The position numbers and the translations under genes are program-made. A stretch of 54,865 nucleotides of DNA from Amphritea atlantica. GTDB lineage: Bacteria; Pseudomonadota; Gammaproteobacteria; Pseudomonadales; Balneatricaceae. Position 1 is the first letter of the stretch, and every line of letters starts with the position of its first letter. The stretch lies in NCBI RefSeq assembly GCF_018860855.1, contig NZ_JAHKQE010000042.1, positions 1 to 54,865 of the forward strand, read 5' to 3'. Shown in pieces: positions 1 through 9,217 of this stretch. The notes under the pieces were generated by a model. It did no database searches. It had not been told where the DNA came from and saw nothing but the letters and a program-made list of their open reading frames with translations.

Positions 1-1
1 A

Positions 2-16
2 CTGTCTCAAGCGAGG
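2..16. repeat. 15-bp direct repeat, copy 1 (initially transcribed region)
   Basis: CTGTCTCAAGCGAGG at 2-16 recurs identically at 198-212. Each copy lies just downstream of one of the two minus-strand promoters, so on the transcript it reads CCTCGCTTGAGACAG. This points to duplication of a promoter-plus-start unit. Confidence 0.85.
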
Positions 17-21
17 TGCAT

Positions 22-49
22 ATTTTACTCAACACCCGAATTAAGTCAA
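22..49 (-). promoter_or_regulatory. Proximal rRNA-type promoter (P2-like)
   Basis: On the minus strand, a -35 TTGACT (49-44) is followed after 16 bases by a -10 TAAAAT (27-22), then ATGCACC and the 15-base sequence shared with the upstream promoter. Transcription would run off the left end of the window. Spacing and core elements match the promoter at 219-246. Confidence 0.55.
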
Positions 50-197
50 CCATTTTATTTAAGAACTTTTAGCAAATTCTCAAACGAAGTCGGTGACTTT
101 CTGTTCAACTTTCCGCTGTTAAAAGCCTGCGTTAAACGCCGCGCTTTCAATGGGTTAATCGAACAGCTCAACCTGTTTCAGTGACCGTTTCCGGCGG

Positions 198-212
198 CTG
201 TCTCAAGCGAGG
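198..212. repeat. 15-bp direct repeat, copy 2 (initially transcribed region)
   Basis: This is the identical partner of the repeat at 2-16. It sits immediately after the discriminator of the distal promoter. The 196-base offset equals the distance between the two promoter cores to within a base. Confidence 0.85.
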
Positions 213-218
213 AGGCGC

Positions 219-246
219 ATTCTACACCGCACAGCCAGTGAGTCAA
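219..246 (-). promoter_or_regulatory. Distal rRNA-type promoter (P1-like)
   Basis: On the minus strand, a -35 TTGACT (246-241), a 16-base spacer and a -10 TAGAAT (224-219) lead into a GC-rich discriminator GCGCC. A -10 followed by GCGC is the known hallmark of stringently controlled rRNA and tRNA promoters. AT-rich sequence upstream (about 255-305) could act as an UP element. The direction is out of the window. Confidence 0.6.
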
Positions 247-385
247 CAGAGGCAGCACGAAAAAGTGTCAATTTGATGAAAAGGATGCTTTTTTAAAGCA
301 AAAACGACGAGCGCGCCGCTTACTGTTGCCTCAGGATCAAGAACCTAAAGCCCACCTATCCTAGAAGAAGCGCCTACTAAACGAC

Positions 386-409
386 AAAAACCGCCTGTCG
401 GCGGTTTTT
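386..409 (-). terminator. Intrinsic terminator after der
   Basis: CCGCC (391-395) pairs with GGCGG (400-404) around the loop TGTC. An A-run and a T-run flank the stem, so the minus-strand transcript ends in a U-run. It lies about 65 bases past the der stop and separates the der operon from the promoters further left. Confidence 0.8.
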
Positions 410-474
410 ATCGGCTGCATACAGCGACAACTAGATAGACGCTATTTACAAGTGGGGCATACACATAACCAGGC

Positions 475-1890
475 TTACTTTTTTCTGCCTTTCTTTTTCT
501 GCTTATCGTTATGTAGCTTCTGACGGAGCTTTTTCATGACTTGCCGCTTGCTTAGCTCATTCTTCTTATCTTTAAAGGGATTATCGCTACTCTTAAACTC
601 AAATCTAAGTGGCGTTCCTTTAATACCAAGCACTTTGGTAAATTTATTTTCCAAGTAACGCTTATAGGAACCCGGCAATGAATTTGTCTGATTACCATGA
701 ATCACGATAATCGGCGGGTTAGACCCACCTTGGTGTGCATAACGCAACTTAATCCGATTACCATTCACCATCGGTGGCTGGTGATCAGCAACAATATCCT
801 CTAATAGGCGCGTTAATTTATTGGTAGCCCACTTAGTCATCGCAAAGCCATAGGCTTCATCAACCGATACAAACAGATTACCAACACCGCTACCATGCAA
901 TGCAGAAATAAAGTGCATCCGCGCAAAAGAGACAAATTCAAGACGGCGACGCAGCTGTTCACGCACCTCCTCTTTTTCTTCGCCAGTCATGCCGTCCCAT
1001 TTATTAATGGCGATAACCAGCGAACGTCCGGCATCAAGCACATATCCCAACAGGTGGAGATCTTGATCAGAAACGCCCTCGCGAGCATCAATCACTAGCA
1101 CCACGACATTGGCATCATTGATCGCACGTAGTGTTTTAATAATTGAAAACTTTTCTACCGCTTCAGTCACATTTTTACGCCGACGAATACCTGCTGTATC
1201 GATCAGGGTATAAGGCTCGCCATCCCTTTCAAAAGGAATATAGATACTATCTCGCGTAGTACCGGCCTGATCAAAGACGACAACACGATCTTCACCGAGA
1301 ATACGGTTAACCAAGGTTGATTTACCAACGTTAGGTCGGCCAATAATAGCTATTTTCTTTTGTCGTTGACGCTCTTCATCCTCGGCGGATTCATCGCGCA
1401 ACGGAATTTCAGATAATACATATTCAACTAACTGAGTAACACCACGACCATGTGCTGCCGCTATCGGCAAAGGTTCTGACAAACCTAAACAGTAGAAATC
1501 AGACATGGCAATATCAGGATCAAGGCCGTCTGTTTTGTTTACAATGAGGTAGCTTTCTTTTTCTGATCGACGTAAATGGTCCGCAATCATTTCATCCGCA
1601 GGATTAAGCCCAGCTCGGCCATCCACCAAAAACAGGACAATATCCGCTTCCTCAATCGCGACCAGCGACTGCTCAGCCATTTTATAATCAATACCATCTT
1701 CATCACCGGAAATACCACCGGTGTCGATAACGATATAATCCCGATCACCTAAACGACCTTCACCATACTTCCGGTCACGAGTCAGACCAGAATAGTCAGC
1801 GACAAGCGCATCGCGACTTTTTGTCAGTCTGTTAAACAACGTTGACTTACCTACATTGGGTCGGCCAACAAGTGCAATTACCGGAAGCAT
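475..1890 (-). CDS. der: Ribosome biogenesis GTPase Der (EngA)
   Basis: Der is an essential double-GTPase that acts in late 50S subunit assembly. Two G domains are visible: the first has P-loop GRPNVGKST at residues 9-17, DTGG at 56-59 and NKTD at 118-121; the second has the same P-loop at 184-192, followed by DTAG and NKWD. A KH-like C-terminal domain ends in a lysine-rich tail, as expected for a family of roughly 450-500 residues. It is the last gene of the minus-strand group with bamB, yfgM and hisS, the order also seen in E. coli and Pseudomonas. The start is ATG. Confidence 0.97.
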   Translation of the reverse strand: MLPVIALVGRPNVGKSTLFNRLTKSRDALVADYSGLTRDRKYGEGRLGDRDYIVIDTGGISGDEDGIDYKMAEQSLVAIEEADIVLFLVDGRAGLNPADEMIADHLRRSEKESYLIVNKTDGLDPDIAMSDFYCLGLSEPLPIAAAHGRGVTQLVEYVLSEIPLRDESAEDEERQRQKKIAIIGRPNVGKSTLVNRILGEDRVVVFDQAGTTRDSIYIPFERDGEPYTLIDTAGIRRRKNVTEAVEKFSIIKTLRAINDANVVVLVIDAREGVSDQDLHLLGYVLDAGRSLVIAINKWDGMTGEEKEEVREQLRRRLEFVSFARMHFISALHGSGVGNLFVSVDEAYGFAMTKWATNKLTRLLEDIVADHQPPMVNGNRIKLRYAHQGGSNPPIIVIHGNQTNSLPGSYKRYLENKFTKVLGIKGTPLRFEFKSSDNPFKDKKNELSKRQVMKKLRQKLHNDKQKKKGRKK

Positions 1891-1935
1891 ATTTTTATTA
1901 CCAATTTAAAAAACGTATTCGTCTAAAACAAAATA

Positions 1936-1963
1936 GCGGCTACCTGAGATATCAGATAACCGC
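1936..1963 (-). terminator. Hairpin between bamB and der (attenuator or weak terminator)
   Basis: A 12-base imperfect stem (1936-1947 with 1952-1963, two mismatches, loop GATA) is followed on the minus strand by TATTTTGTTTTA. It sits in the 92-base gap between bamB and der, so it may cut down read-through into der rather than end the operon. Confidence 0.45.
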
Positions 1964-1982
1964 CGAATCAAATAAGCTGTGG

Positions 1983-3134
1983 TTAGTTTAGTTGTAACGC
2001 AACAAGGCGCCCACCATTACTCAACACATAAAGAACGTCATCAACCGCGACCGTATCACCACGAAGACCATCAGAATCGACTTTATAACGAGCAACAAAA
2101 TGCCCATCCACTTGGGACATAAAGTGCAGATAACCTTCATAGTCGCCCACGACAACCGTGGTACCTAGAACCGACGGGGAAGTAGTTTGACGATTTTCCA
2201 AAGCGGCCTGGCGCCATACACTCGCACTGCTACGCTGATCAAAGGCTTCGATAAAACCATTCGCCTGGCTAACATAAATATTACCAAAGCCTGCTGCCAA
2301 ACTCTGATAGCTAGATGCTGTTTGCGACCATAAAATTTGCGCATCAGATGCACTTACCGCCACCAACTTGCCCTGATAACTAACAATGTAAACCACTCCA
2401 TCAATGTAGAGAGGTCGCGCATCAATATCGATCAGTCGCTCAAGTTCCGTTTTACCTTCAGGTACAGTAACTCGACGCTCCCACAATTCAGCACCGGTAT
2501 CGTTACGCACCGCAACCAACTTGCCATTCGCGAATCCAGCAATGGTGGCATTCGCGGCCACGATTGGCGAGCTTGTTCCACGAAGCGTTAAGCGTGGAAT
2601 CTGACTATCATAAGTCCAAAGCCGCTCACCGGTACTGATATTCATCGCGACCAGCTTACCATTTTGAAGCTGCGCAACCGCCATCTCTGAATTCATCTGC
2701 ACAGGGCTGAGCGTTTCACTGCTCATCTGCTGCCGCCACATCTCGACACCATCTTCTGCACTGAGCATAACCACTTCACCGCTCTCAGTGGTCACCGCAA
2801 CATGATTTGGCCCGATACCAACACCACCCACTATCGGTGTATCCAGTTCTATACGCCAAAGCAAACTGCCATTATCGCGGTCAAATGCAAAGACATTCCC
2901 TTCGACATCAGTCGCATAAACAGCATTACCACTCACTGCTAAGCCCAACTTATTGAAAGCCTCACCTAAACCAGCGCCAACTGACTTACTCCAAAGCACA
3001 TCAACATCTTTTTCCGCGTCAAAATCGACCAGTTCTGCCGGTTCAATTTCAACTTCTCCACCCCACCAACCACAGGCTGATATCGTCAGAGAACACATAA
3101 CCAGTAGCAACGCACGGCATAATATTTGTTTCAT
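1983..3134 (-). CDS. bamB: Outer membrane assembly lipoprotein BamB
   Basis: BamB is a lipoprotein subunit of the BAM complex, which folds beta-barrel proteins into the outer membrane. The N-terminus is a lipoprotein signal ending ISAC with the lipidated Cys at residue 21. The rest is a run of PQQ-like repeats (recurrent patterns such as VYATDVEGNVFAFDRDNG and GKLVAV) forming an eight-bladed propeller, 383 residues in all. Only 3 bases separate it from yfgM upstream, so the two are co-transcribed. Start ATG. Confidence 0.95.
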   Translation of the reverse strand: MKQILCRALLLVMCSLTISACGWWGGEVEIEPAELVDFDAEKDVDVLWSKSVGAGLGEAFNKLGLAVSGNAVYATDVEGNVFAFDRDNGSLLWRIELDTPIVGGVGIGPNHVAVTTESGEVVMLSAEDGVEMWRQQMSSETLSPVQMNSEMAVAQLQNGKLVAMNISTGERLWTYDSQIPRLTLRGTSSPIVAANATIAGFANGKLVAVRNDTGAELWERRVTVPEGKTELERLIDIDARPLYIDGVVYIVSYQGKLVAVSASDAQILWSQTASSYQSLAAGFGNIYVSQANGFIEAFDQRSSASVWRQAALENRQTTSPSVLGTTVVVGDYEGYLHFMSQVDGHFVARYKVDSDGLRGDTVAVDDVLYVLSNGGRLVALQLN

Positions 3135-3137
3135 CGG

Positions 3138-3794
3138 TTAGCTTCCTTTAACGGCCAGATTGTCTAACTTCAAATTAAGAAGCGGGCGCGCTCCTTCAGG
3201 AGCAGCAGCCACTGCCACCTGATAAGCATCTCGAGCCTTATCAATCTGTCCCAATTGAAGGTAAAGATCGCCTTTTAGCTCGGCCACACTCACACTGAAG
3301 CTAGCAGTGTTAAGATCATCCAGTAGCAAGACCGCTTTATCTACATCACCCATAGCAGCCATTACCCGAGCCTTACGCATCGTAGCAACCGTTTTCATTA
3401 CCTCATCCGGTGATTGGGCTAAGACCCAATCAAGCTCACTCAGTGCGGATGAATAATTACCACTATCAACATATAAGCGGGCACTAAAGAGTGCACCGAA
3501 ACGGGCATAAGCTGTATCACCAAACTCATCTTTTAAGGACTTAGCCAGATGTGTCGCAGTGGTGCGCTGATCTTCTGTCGCTTGCGGCGCGCTTGCCAAC
3601 GCAACAGCCTGCACCAGATTTTGATAGACCACCGCCGCATTTTCAGCGGAAACCTGCTGATTATTCTGCCAACCTTTCCAGCCAAACACGGCGGCCAAGG
3701 CCAAAGCGATACCGAGTAATAGAGATCTACCGTTCTCTTTCCACCAACTCTTTAACGCTTCAACCTGCTCTTCTTCAGTGCGCATATCTGACAC
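3138..3794 (-). CDS. yfgM: YfgM-type tetratricopeptide protein, ancillary SecYEG subunit
   Basis: This is an inner-membrane protein with a cytosolic N-terminus, one membrane segment at about residues 24-42 and a periplasmic TPR-like domain. The family binds the SecYEG translocon and PpiD and helps hand proteins to periplasmic chaperones. It is 218 residues long and sits between hisS and bamB as in other gammaproteobacteria. The start is GTG at 3794, chosen because AGGAG lies 6 bases upstream; the ATG three codons later has poorer spacing. Function is assigned by family and position. Confidence 0.88.
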   Translation of the reverse strand: MSDMRTEEEQVEALKSWWKENGRSLLLGIALALAAVFGWKGWQNNQQVSAENAAVVYQNLVQAVALASAPQATEDQRTTATHLAKSLKDEFGDTAYARFGALFSARLYVDSGNYSSALSELDWVLAQSPDEVMKTVATMRKARVMAAMGDVDKAVLLLDDLNTASFSVSVAELKGDLYLQLGQIDKARDAYQVAVAAAPEGARPLLNLKLDNLAVKGS

Positions 3795-3828
3795 AGCTTG
3801 CTCCTAATCGCCTTTCACAATTTAATTA

Positions 3829-5094
3829 TTATGCCTGTTGCTGTTGTTGCAGCAAGCCGCTCAAGTTGTTGACCTGAACATCGTAGGTTGGTTCAGAGTT
3901 ATACCATAGGTTAGCCAGCAACGACTCGTTTTCTTCACGTACCAACACCACCCATGGGGCGCCGGTTTGTCGCGCTTTACTACTGATATTCTTAAGGCCG
4001 GAGCAATGTACACGGATTCTCATACCAGGCAATTCATTTCTCAATTGCTCAGCCAATACCATCAATGATTTTTGCAGACCTTTATGTTCCGCCGCCAAAT
4101 AAAGATCAAACGGCTGTTTCACCTCATCAGGAATAACCGATAGTGTTTCCAGCAACAAAATAAGTCGCTCAACCCCCATCGCAAAACCCACCGCCGGTGT
4201 CGGCCGTCCGCCCAACTGTTTAACTAGACCGTCATAACGCCCGCCAGCACAAACAGTCCCCTGAGCGCCGAGTTTATCGGTGACCCACTCAAACACGGTT
4301 TTGCAGTAGTAATCGAGTCCACGCACCAACCGAGGGTTCAACTCATAGGCAATACCCGCCTGATCAAGCATTTCACACAGGTCAGAAAAATGCTCACGGG
4401 ACTCATCATCGAGATAATCAGCCAACGAAGGTGCATCATCAAGCAATGCCTGCGTCTTAGCATCTTTGCTATCCAGTATCCGCAGTGGGTTACTACTCAA
4501 GCGACGCAGACTATCTTCGTCCAACTGATCTTTGTGCGCCGAGAGGTAAGCAACCAAAGCTTCCTTATACTCAGCTCGCGCTTCGTTGCTGCCTAATGAA
4601 TTAAGCTGCAAGGTAACGGCATCAGCAATGCCTAACTGCTGCCAAAGACGCGCACTCAGCATAATCACTTCAGCGTCAATATCAGCGTTCACCATGCCAA
4701 AGGTTTCAATACCGATCTGATGAAACTGACGATAACGCCCCTTCTGAGGCTTCTCATAACGAAACATCGGCCCTTGATACCAGAGGCGCTGAGCTTGATT
4801 GAATAACAGGCCATGCTCTTCACCCGCCCGTACGCAGCTAGCCGTCCCCTCGGGTCTCAGCGTTAGGCTCTCGCCGTTACGGTCATCAAAGGTATACATC
4901 TCTTTCTCAACGATATCGGTCACTTCACCGATAGAACGTTTAAATAGATCTGTCTGTTCGACAATCGGCATACGGATCTCAGTATACCCATAGGTACCGA
5001 GTACCGACTTCACACTACTCTCAAGAAACTGCCAAACCGGTGTCTGGTCTGGCAGGATATCGTTCATTCCACGTATGGCATTAATCTTGGCCAA
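3829..5094 (-). CDS. hisS: Histidyl-tRNA synthetase
   Basis: HisS is a cytosolic class II aminoacyl-tRNA synthetase that charges tRNA-His. Family signatures include MNDILP near the N-terminus, [13 protein letters not shown], the motif-2 segment [12 protein letters not shown], and the histidine-binding [14 protein letters not shown], followed by a C-terminal anticodon-binding domain. The length of 421 residues is normal. The start is TTG: the N-terminal MAK aligns with the E. coli protein, AGGT lies 8 bases upstream, and the nearby ATG is out of frame. It directly follows rodZ; ispG, which normally separates the two genes, is absent. Confidence 0.96.
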   Translation of the reverse strand: MAKINAIRGMNDILPDQTPVWQFLESSVKSVLGTYGYTEIRMPIVEQTDLFKRSIGEVTDIVEKEMYTFDDRNGESLTLRPEGTASCVRAGEEHGLLFNQAQRLWYQGPMFRYEKPQKGRYRQFHQIGIETFGMVNADIDAEVIMLSARLWQQLGIADAVTLQLNSLGSNEARAEYKEALVAYLSAHKDQLDEDSLRRLSSNPLRILDSKDAKTQALLDDAPSLADYLDDESREHFSDLCEMLDQAGIAYELNPRLVRGLDYYCKTVFEWVTDKLGAQGTVCAGGRYDGLVKQLGGRPTPAVGFAMGVERLILLLETLSVIPDEVKQPFDLYLAAEHKGLQKSLMVLAEQLRNELPGMRIRVHCSGLKNISSKARQTGAPWVVLVREENESLLANLWYNSEPTYDVQVNNLSGLLQQQQQA

Positions 5095-5120
5095 TGTTCA
5101 TTACCTGATCTGTTAAAACT

Positions 5121-6086
5121 TTATTCACTCTGTGGCAGCGTCAACCGCACCACACCTGAACGGCTATCACGATTAAACTCTATCGCTGAACCATTAAGAA
5201 ATACATTACCCACGGCCTCTACTCGACCCAGCAATAACTTAAGCGGCGCCTCACCAGACACATTCAGCTCACTACCCTTAGGCTTAACGCGCATTTCAAG
5301 CACTTTGCCGGTGTGGTCTTCAACACTCACCCAACATTCATCCGTAAAGGTAATACGCAATGACACATCCGTTCCGGTCACCGGTTGCGACGGTTCCTCT
5401 TTTGGCTCTTCAATATTAGCTTGCGCTTCATTGATAGCCTCATCTGCCTCGACCGACTCTGCTTCGGCTGTATCAGCCGCTGCATCAGTTAGCAAATCAC
5501 TATTATCATCGGCTGTTACCAAGTTTATCTCAGGCTGAACCTCTGCCAGATTATCGTTTCTATGCGTCAAGCCCGAAGGAACAATCAACGTACTACCATC
5601 AACAGACTCAACCTCAACCGATTCGGTTGCAGGAGAAAGCGATACCGCTGGATCAGTGCCCTGCTGTATTTTCCACCACCAAACAGTCGCGGCAATAATC
5701 GCCAAAACAAAGATCCAAGCGGACCACTTGATGACAGGATCGCCCAGTTTAGCTGTTGATTGCACCCCTGGCGTTGTACGGAACTGAGGAGCGCTGCCGG
5801 CACTTGCTCTACCGTAGAGATTATCAAACAGCGCTAGATAACGGTTAACATCTAGATTCAGTAATTTGCTATAAGACTGAACATAGCCTCGGGCAAATAC
5901 CATACTGGGCAGCTCATCAAACGCTCCGCGCTCGAGAGAATCAATATATTTTTCCGACAGTTTTAACTCTCGGGCAACATCATTGACCGACAGTCCTTGC
6001 TGTTCCCTAGCGGCGGCAAATTCAGCAGCAGGAAATACCTGCCCATACTCTTCACCTTCATGATTCAGTAACTGCTCATTACTCAC
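5121..6086 (-). CDS. rodZ: Cell-shape protein RodZ (helix-turn-helix, bitopic)
   Basis: RodZ links MreB filaments to the elongasome. A Cro-type helix-turn-helix domain spans residues 20-85, a membrane segment about 119-138, then an acidic low-complexity linker (about 175-240, rich in E, D, A and S) and a C-terminal DUF4115-like periplasmic domain (about 245-321). Length is 321 residues. The GTG start overlaps the pilW stop in GTGA, implying translational coupling. The downstream neighbour is hisS, 26 bases away. Confidence 0.92.
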   Translation of the reverse strand: MSNEQLLNHEGEEYGQVFPAAEFAAAREQQGLSVNDVARELKLSEKYIDSLERGAFDELPSMVFARGYVQSYSKLLNLDVNRYLALFDNLYGRASAGSAPQFRTTPGVQSTAKLGDPVIKWSAWIFVLAIIAATVWWWKIQQGTDPAVSLSPATESVEVESVDGSTLIVPSGLTHRNDNLAEVQPEINLVTADDNSDLLTDAAADTAEAESVEADEAINEAQANIEEPKEEPSQPVTGTDVSLRITFTDECWVSVEDHTGKVLEMRVKPKGSELNVSGEAPLKLLLGRVEAVGNVFLNGSAIEFNRDSRSGVVRLTLPQSE

Positions 6087-6844
6087 AGAGTAGACTCCTT
6101 ATACTGCCGATACTCTTCTGAATCCGGATACATATTCTTTAGGATCAGACCATAGGTTGCAGCATCAACACTGCTATTTTTTAATCGAGATATTTGCACC
6201 CCGAGCCAGAGGCTCTGAGCACTATGTTGAACTCGTTTTTCATCCACCATCGTACTAAACTGATCGAAAAGATTGACCGCTTCTTCGAGATTGTTTTTCC
6301 GAAGCATCACATCCGTCAACTGCAACATCGCGAGAGGGCGCCCCGGCGTCAACGTGAGGCTGCGTTTAAACGCATGCTCAGCCGCATCTAAACGATCAAT
6401 CAGCAGATAACACCGCCCTAAATTCTCAAATGCTTGACTGCGCTGATTATAAAAAGGGTCTTCTGTTGCACGGGCAAGTTCTTTACAGGCCTGCGGGTAA
6501 CGCCCAAGACTGAACAGAAAGGCACCATAGTTGTTATGCATCATGGCGCTATCCGGCTCAACCTTAATCGCTTTTGTAAAATAACTTTCGGCTAGCGCTG
6601 TATCTTCTTCTAGCTGAAACACCATCGCCAAGCCGTTATAAGCCTGTGCTGAATCTGAATCGATTTCAATGGAGCGCTGAAACGCCAACTTGGCATTTGG
6701 GGTATCACCTCTGCGCAGATACTGCATCCCTAACGAATTATAAGCCTGAACGGCTTTGGGAATATCCTGTTCTGTCGTCGAGACGTCCTGTCCCGCGCAA
6801 CCAGTAATCAATAGACTAATCAGTAATATCAGATAACCTTTCAA
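6083..6844 (-). CDS. pilW: Type IV pilus biogenesis lipoprotein PilW/PilF (TPR)
   Basis: This outer-membrane TPR lipoprotein family serves as pilotin for the PilQ secretin and is often named PilF in Pseudomonas. The signal ends LITGC with the lipidated Cys at residue 16, followed by about six TPR units (for example the YNSLGMQYLRRGDTPNAKLA segment). Length is 253 residues. The start is TTG at 6844 with AGGAG 9 bases upstream; no suitable ATG precedes the signal peptide. The gene lies between rlmN and rodZ, as in E. coli and Pseudomonas. Whether type IV pili are made cannot be told from this window. Confidence 0.9.
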   Translation of the reverse strand: MKGYLILLISLLITGCAGQDVSTTEQDIPKAVQAYNSLGMQYLRRGDTPNAKLAFQRSIEIDSDSAQAYNGLAMVFQLEEDTALAESYFTKAIKVEPDSAMMHNNYGAFLFSLGRYPQACKELARATEDPFYNQRSQAFENLGRCYLLIDRLDAAEHAFKRSLTLTPGRPLAMLQLTDVMLRKNNLEEAVNLFDQFSTMVDEKRVQHSAQSLWLGVQISRLKNSSVDAATYGLILKNMYPDSEEYRQYKESTL

Positions 6845-6885
6845 TCTTATTCACTCCTGGCGAGATTTATATCACCTTTAATTGA

Positions 6886-8019
6886 TTAACGAGGTGGTTC
6901 CTGCTGCACCCCACTGGCATCTTTTAGCGGTATATATTTTTCACTGCGTCGGGTACGGTCCATAACCTGGCCAACCAACTGCCCACATGCCGCATCGACA
7001 TCATCACCTCGGGTTCTTCGTACCGTGGTGATAACACCCGCTTTGACCAACACCATCTTAAATGCCTGAATCGCATCTTCAGACGGACGACGATAGTCTG
7101 AATTAGGAAACGGATTAAATGGTATTAGGTTTAGCTTGCAGGGTAAACGCTTTAACAACTTAACTAGCTGTTTTGCTTGACTTGGATGGTCATTAATACC
7201 TGCAATCAAGGTATATTCAACTGTTATAACACGCTTATCTTTCAAACTCGCCATATAACGGTTACATGCATCAACCAATTCGGCAATCGGGTAACGTTTA
7301 TTGATCGGCACGAGTTGATCACGCAACTCATCGGTGGGCGCATGCAAGGAGATCGCCAACGATACGTCAGTCACCTGACTCAGCTTATCAATTTGCGGCA
7401 CAACACCGGCGGTGCTTAACGTAACACGCCGCTTCGATAACCCATAAGCATTATCGTCCATCATCAGATGAATACCATCGACAACATTGTCGAAGTTCAT
7501 CAATGGCTCGCCCATCCCCATGAATACCACATTGGTCACCCGACGGTCACCGGAGGGATCAAAGGGTCCAAATGAGCGGATCGCAACCCTCACCTGACCA
7601 ATAATTTCGGCGGCGCTGAGGTTACGATTAAAACCCTGCTTACCGGTCGAACAGAAGCTGCAGTCTAACGAACAGCCAATCTGTGATGAGATACACAGGG
7701 TCGCACGGCCATTATCGGGGATCAGTACCATCTCAACAGCGGAACCGCCATCTAGCTGAATGACCCACTTGCGAGTGCCATCTTTGGAAATATTCTGCAC
7801 CAGTATGTCAGGCTCACGAATTTCGGAGACTTCACTTAGCTTTTGCCTAAGTGACTTACTGATGTTGGTCATTTCATCAAAGCTGCTGGCACCAAACTGA
7901 TGAATCCATTTCAGCACCTGGGTCGACCGAAAAGGCTTTTCGCCGATACTCACAAAAAACTCTTCCAATTTTTTAGGAGAGTATCCGAGCAGGTTAATTT
8001 TACGGGTGGATTCAGTCAT
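6886..8019 (-). CDS. rlmN: Dual-specificity rRNA/tRNA methyltransferase RlmN
   Basis: RlmN is a radical-SAM enzyme that makes 2-methyladenosine at A2503 of 23S rRNA and A37 of some tRNAs, using a 4Fe-4S cluster and a methyl-carrying cysteine. The cluster motif CSLDCSFC (Cys 116, 120, 123 from this start) and the C-terminal ACGQL segment with the second catalytic Cys are present. I place the start at the ATG at 8019, with GAGG six bases upstream; the ATG at 8037 has no ribosome-binding site. That gives 377 residues. Its cluster would be supplied by the isc operon further upstream. Confidence 0.95.
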   Translation of the reverse strand: MTESTRKINLLGYSPKKLEEFFVSIGEKPFRSTQVLKWIHQFGASSFDEMTNISKSLRQKLSEVSEIREPDILVQNISKDGTRKWVIQLDGGSAVEMVLIPDNGRATLCISSQIGCSLDCSFCSTGKQGFNRNLSAAEIIGQVRVAIRSFGPFDPSGDRRVTNVVFMGMGEPLMNFDNVVDGIHLMMDDNAYGLSKRRVTLSTAGVVPQIDKLSQVTDVSLAISLHAPTDELRDQLVPINKRYPIAELVDACNRYMASLKDKRVITVEYTLIAGINDHPSQAKQLVKLLKRLPCKLNLIPFNPFPNSDYRRPSEDAIQAFKMVLVKAGVITTVRRTRGDDVDAACGQLVGQVMDRTRRSEKYIPLKDASGVQQEPPR

Positions 8020-8044
8020 ATTGACCTCAACGTTCATGAAATGA

Positions 8045-8066
8045 CGGGCCGCCGAATAGCGGCCCG
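8045..8066 (-). terminator. GC-rich hairpin between ndk and rlmN
   Basis: A perfect 8-base stem, CGGGCCGC (8045-8052) with GCGGCCCG (8059-8066), has the loop CGAATA. There is no real T-run, so it may be a weak terminator or an mRNA-stabilising 3' hairpin for ndk. Confidence 0.5.
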
Positions 8067-8076
8067 CAGGGACAAC

Positions 8077-8484
8077 TTACTTACCGAAGAAGTAAGCGAT
8101 CTCGCGTTCTGCAGAAGCAGGAGAATCAGAACCGTGCACCGCATTCGCATCAATAGATTGAGCGAAGTCACGACGGATAGTTCCTTCAGCCGCTTCTTGT
8201 GGGTTAGTCGCACCCATCAGTTCACGGTTCAACGCAATTGCGTTTTCGCCTTCAAGCACCTGAACAACAACAGGACCAGAAGTCATAAATTCAACCAGAT
8301 CACCAAAGAAAGGACGCTCTTTGTGCTCTGCATAGAAACCTTCAGCTTCTTCACGAGTCAGTTGCTTAAGTTGCATTTCAACGATTTTCAGACCGTTAGA
8401 CTCGAAACGAGAAACGATTTTACCAATAACGTTTTTTGCAACGGCATCAGGCTTAATGATAGAAAAAGTACGTTCGATAGCCAT
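8077..8484 (-). CDS. ndk: Nucleoside diphosphate kinase
   Basis: Ndk transfers the gamma-phosphate of ATP to nucleoside diphosphates through a phosphohistidine, balancing NTP and dNTP pools. The catalytic histidine is His117 in NAVHGSDSP. The 135-residue length differs slightly from the usual 141-143 of enterobacteria but is within the family range. The ATG has AAGGA about 10 bases upstream. The gene stands between the isc terminator and rlmN, and a 167-base gap before it probably contains its own promoter. Confidence 0.97.
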   Translation of the reverse strand: MAIERTFSIIKPDAVAKNVIGKIVSRFESNGLKIVEMQLKQLTREEAEGFYAEHKERPFFGDLVEFMTSGPVVVQVLEGENAIALNRELMGATNPQEAAEGTIRRDFAQSIDANAVHGSDSPASAEREIAYFFGK

Positions 8485-8615
8485 GTGCTATTAATCCTTT
8501 GTATAAAAGTTCAGGGCAGTTTGGCGGCCAGCAGACCAAAGTCGCAGGGATGCCAGAAAAATGAAACGCGCAATTATACGCTAACCAATGCTAACTGAAC
8601 AGCATCAGTGCCCAT

Positions 8616-8637
8616 GAAAAAACCCGCTAATGCGGGC
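8616..8637 (-). terminator. Intrinsic terminator of the isc operon
   Basis: The stem CCCGC (8623-8627) with GCGGG (8632-8636) and loop TAAT is followed on the minus strand by a six-T run. It lies 15 bases past the iscX stop and closes the isc cluster. Confidence 0.8.
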
Positions 8638-8651
8638 TATTTGAATTTCAT

Positions 8652-8846
8652 CTACTGACGCTCTTCAATCCAGGCCATCTGAATCCCTTCCAGCACTTTT
8701 TCACCGCACCGATCAGGATCATCTTCAAAACCTTCCAACGCCATAACCCATTCGTACAGGTCAGGGAAACTCACCGTCAGCGGGTCTGTTTCGGGATACT
8801 TTTCATCAAGGTCTATTGCGATATCGTAAACATCTACCCATTTCAT
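8652..8846 (-). CDS. iscX: Iron-sulfur assembly adaptor IscX
   Basis: IscX is a small acidic protein that binds IscS and iron and tunes the rate of cluster assembly on IscU. It is 64 residues, with the family's typical MKWVDVYDIA start, DPDR-type acidic patch and C-terminal WIEERQ. It is the last gene of the isc operon, 32 bases after fdx. Start ATG. Confidence 0.93.
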   Translation of the reverse strand: MKWVDVYDIAIDLDEKYPETDPLTVSFPDLYEWVMALEGFEDDPDRCGEKVLEGIQMAWIEERQ

Positions 8847-8878
8847 AACTATCTCCGATCACGCCTATAACTTAATAA

Positions 8879-9217
8879 TCAATGCCGTTCTGACACTTGG
8901 TTAATGGTATACCTAGGAATTTCAACCACTAGATCATCGTCGCCAACCAACGCCTGACAACTCAAACGAGATTCCGGCTCAAGCCCCCATGCTTTATCCA
9001 GCATATCGTCTTCAAGCTCATCTGATTCTTCCAACGTATCAAACCCCTCACGCACAATAACGTGACAAGTGGTACAGGCGCAGGACTTTTCACATGCGTG
9101 CTCAATCTCGATACCTTGGCGCAACGCAGCATCACAAATGGACTCGCCTACTTCGGCCTCAATCACTTTACCCTCTGGGCAAAGTTCATCATGGGGCAGA
9201 AAAATAATTTGCGGCAT
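8879..9217 (-). CDS. fdx: Isc-type 2Fe-2S ferredoxin
   Basis: This adrenodoxin-type ferredoxin donates electrons during cluster assembly on IscU. The 2Fe-2S ligands follow the C-x5-C-x2-C-x35-C pattern: Cys42, Cys48, Cys51 and Cys87. Cys46 is an extra nearby cysteine, as in E. coli Fdx. It is 112 residues long. Its ATG overlaps the hscA stop in ATGA, so the two are translationally coupled. Confidence 0.96.
   Translation of the reverse strand: MPQIIFLPHDELCPEGKVIEAEVGESICDAALRQGIEIEHACEKSCACTTCHVIVREGFDTLEESDELEDDMLDKAWGLEPESRLSCQALVGDDDLVVEIPRYTINQVSERH

Larger units (their letters stand above)
1..474. other. Gene-free left edge carrying outward-facing promoters
   Basis: I see no credible gene in this 474-base stretch. 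It holds two promoter-like sequences on the minus strand (near 219-246 and 22-49), each followed by the same 15-base sequence, and a terminator for der at 386-409. The layout resembles the leader of a strongly expressed stable-RNA operon whose structural genes would begin beyond position 1. The operon itself is not visible, so its identity is inferred. Confidence 0.6.

Noticed and set aside
1-474. rRNA gene inside the window
   Set aside because: Only promoter-like sequence is visible; no 16S or tRNA sequence can be recognised before the left edge.
5095-5120. Remnant of ispG between hisS and rodZ
   Set aside because: The 26 bases hold only the hisS ribosome-binding region; there is no coding trace.
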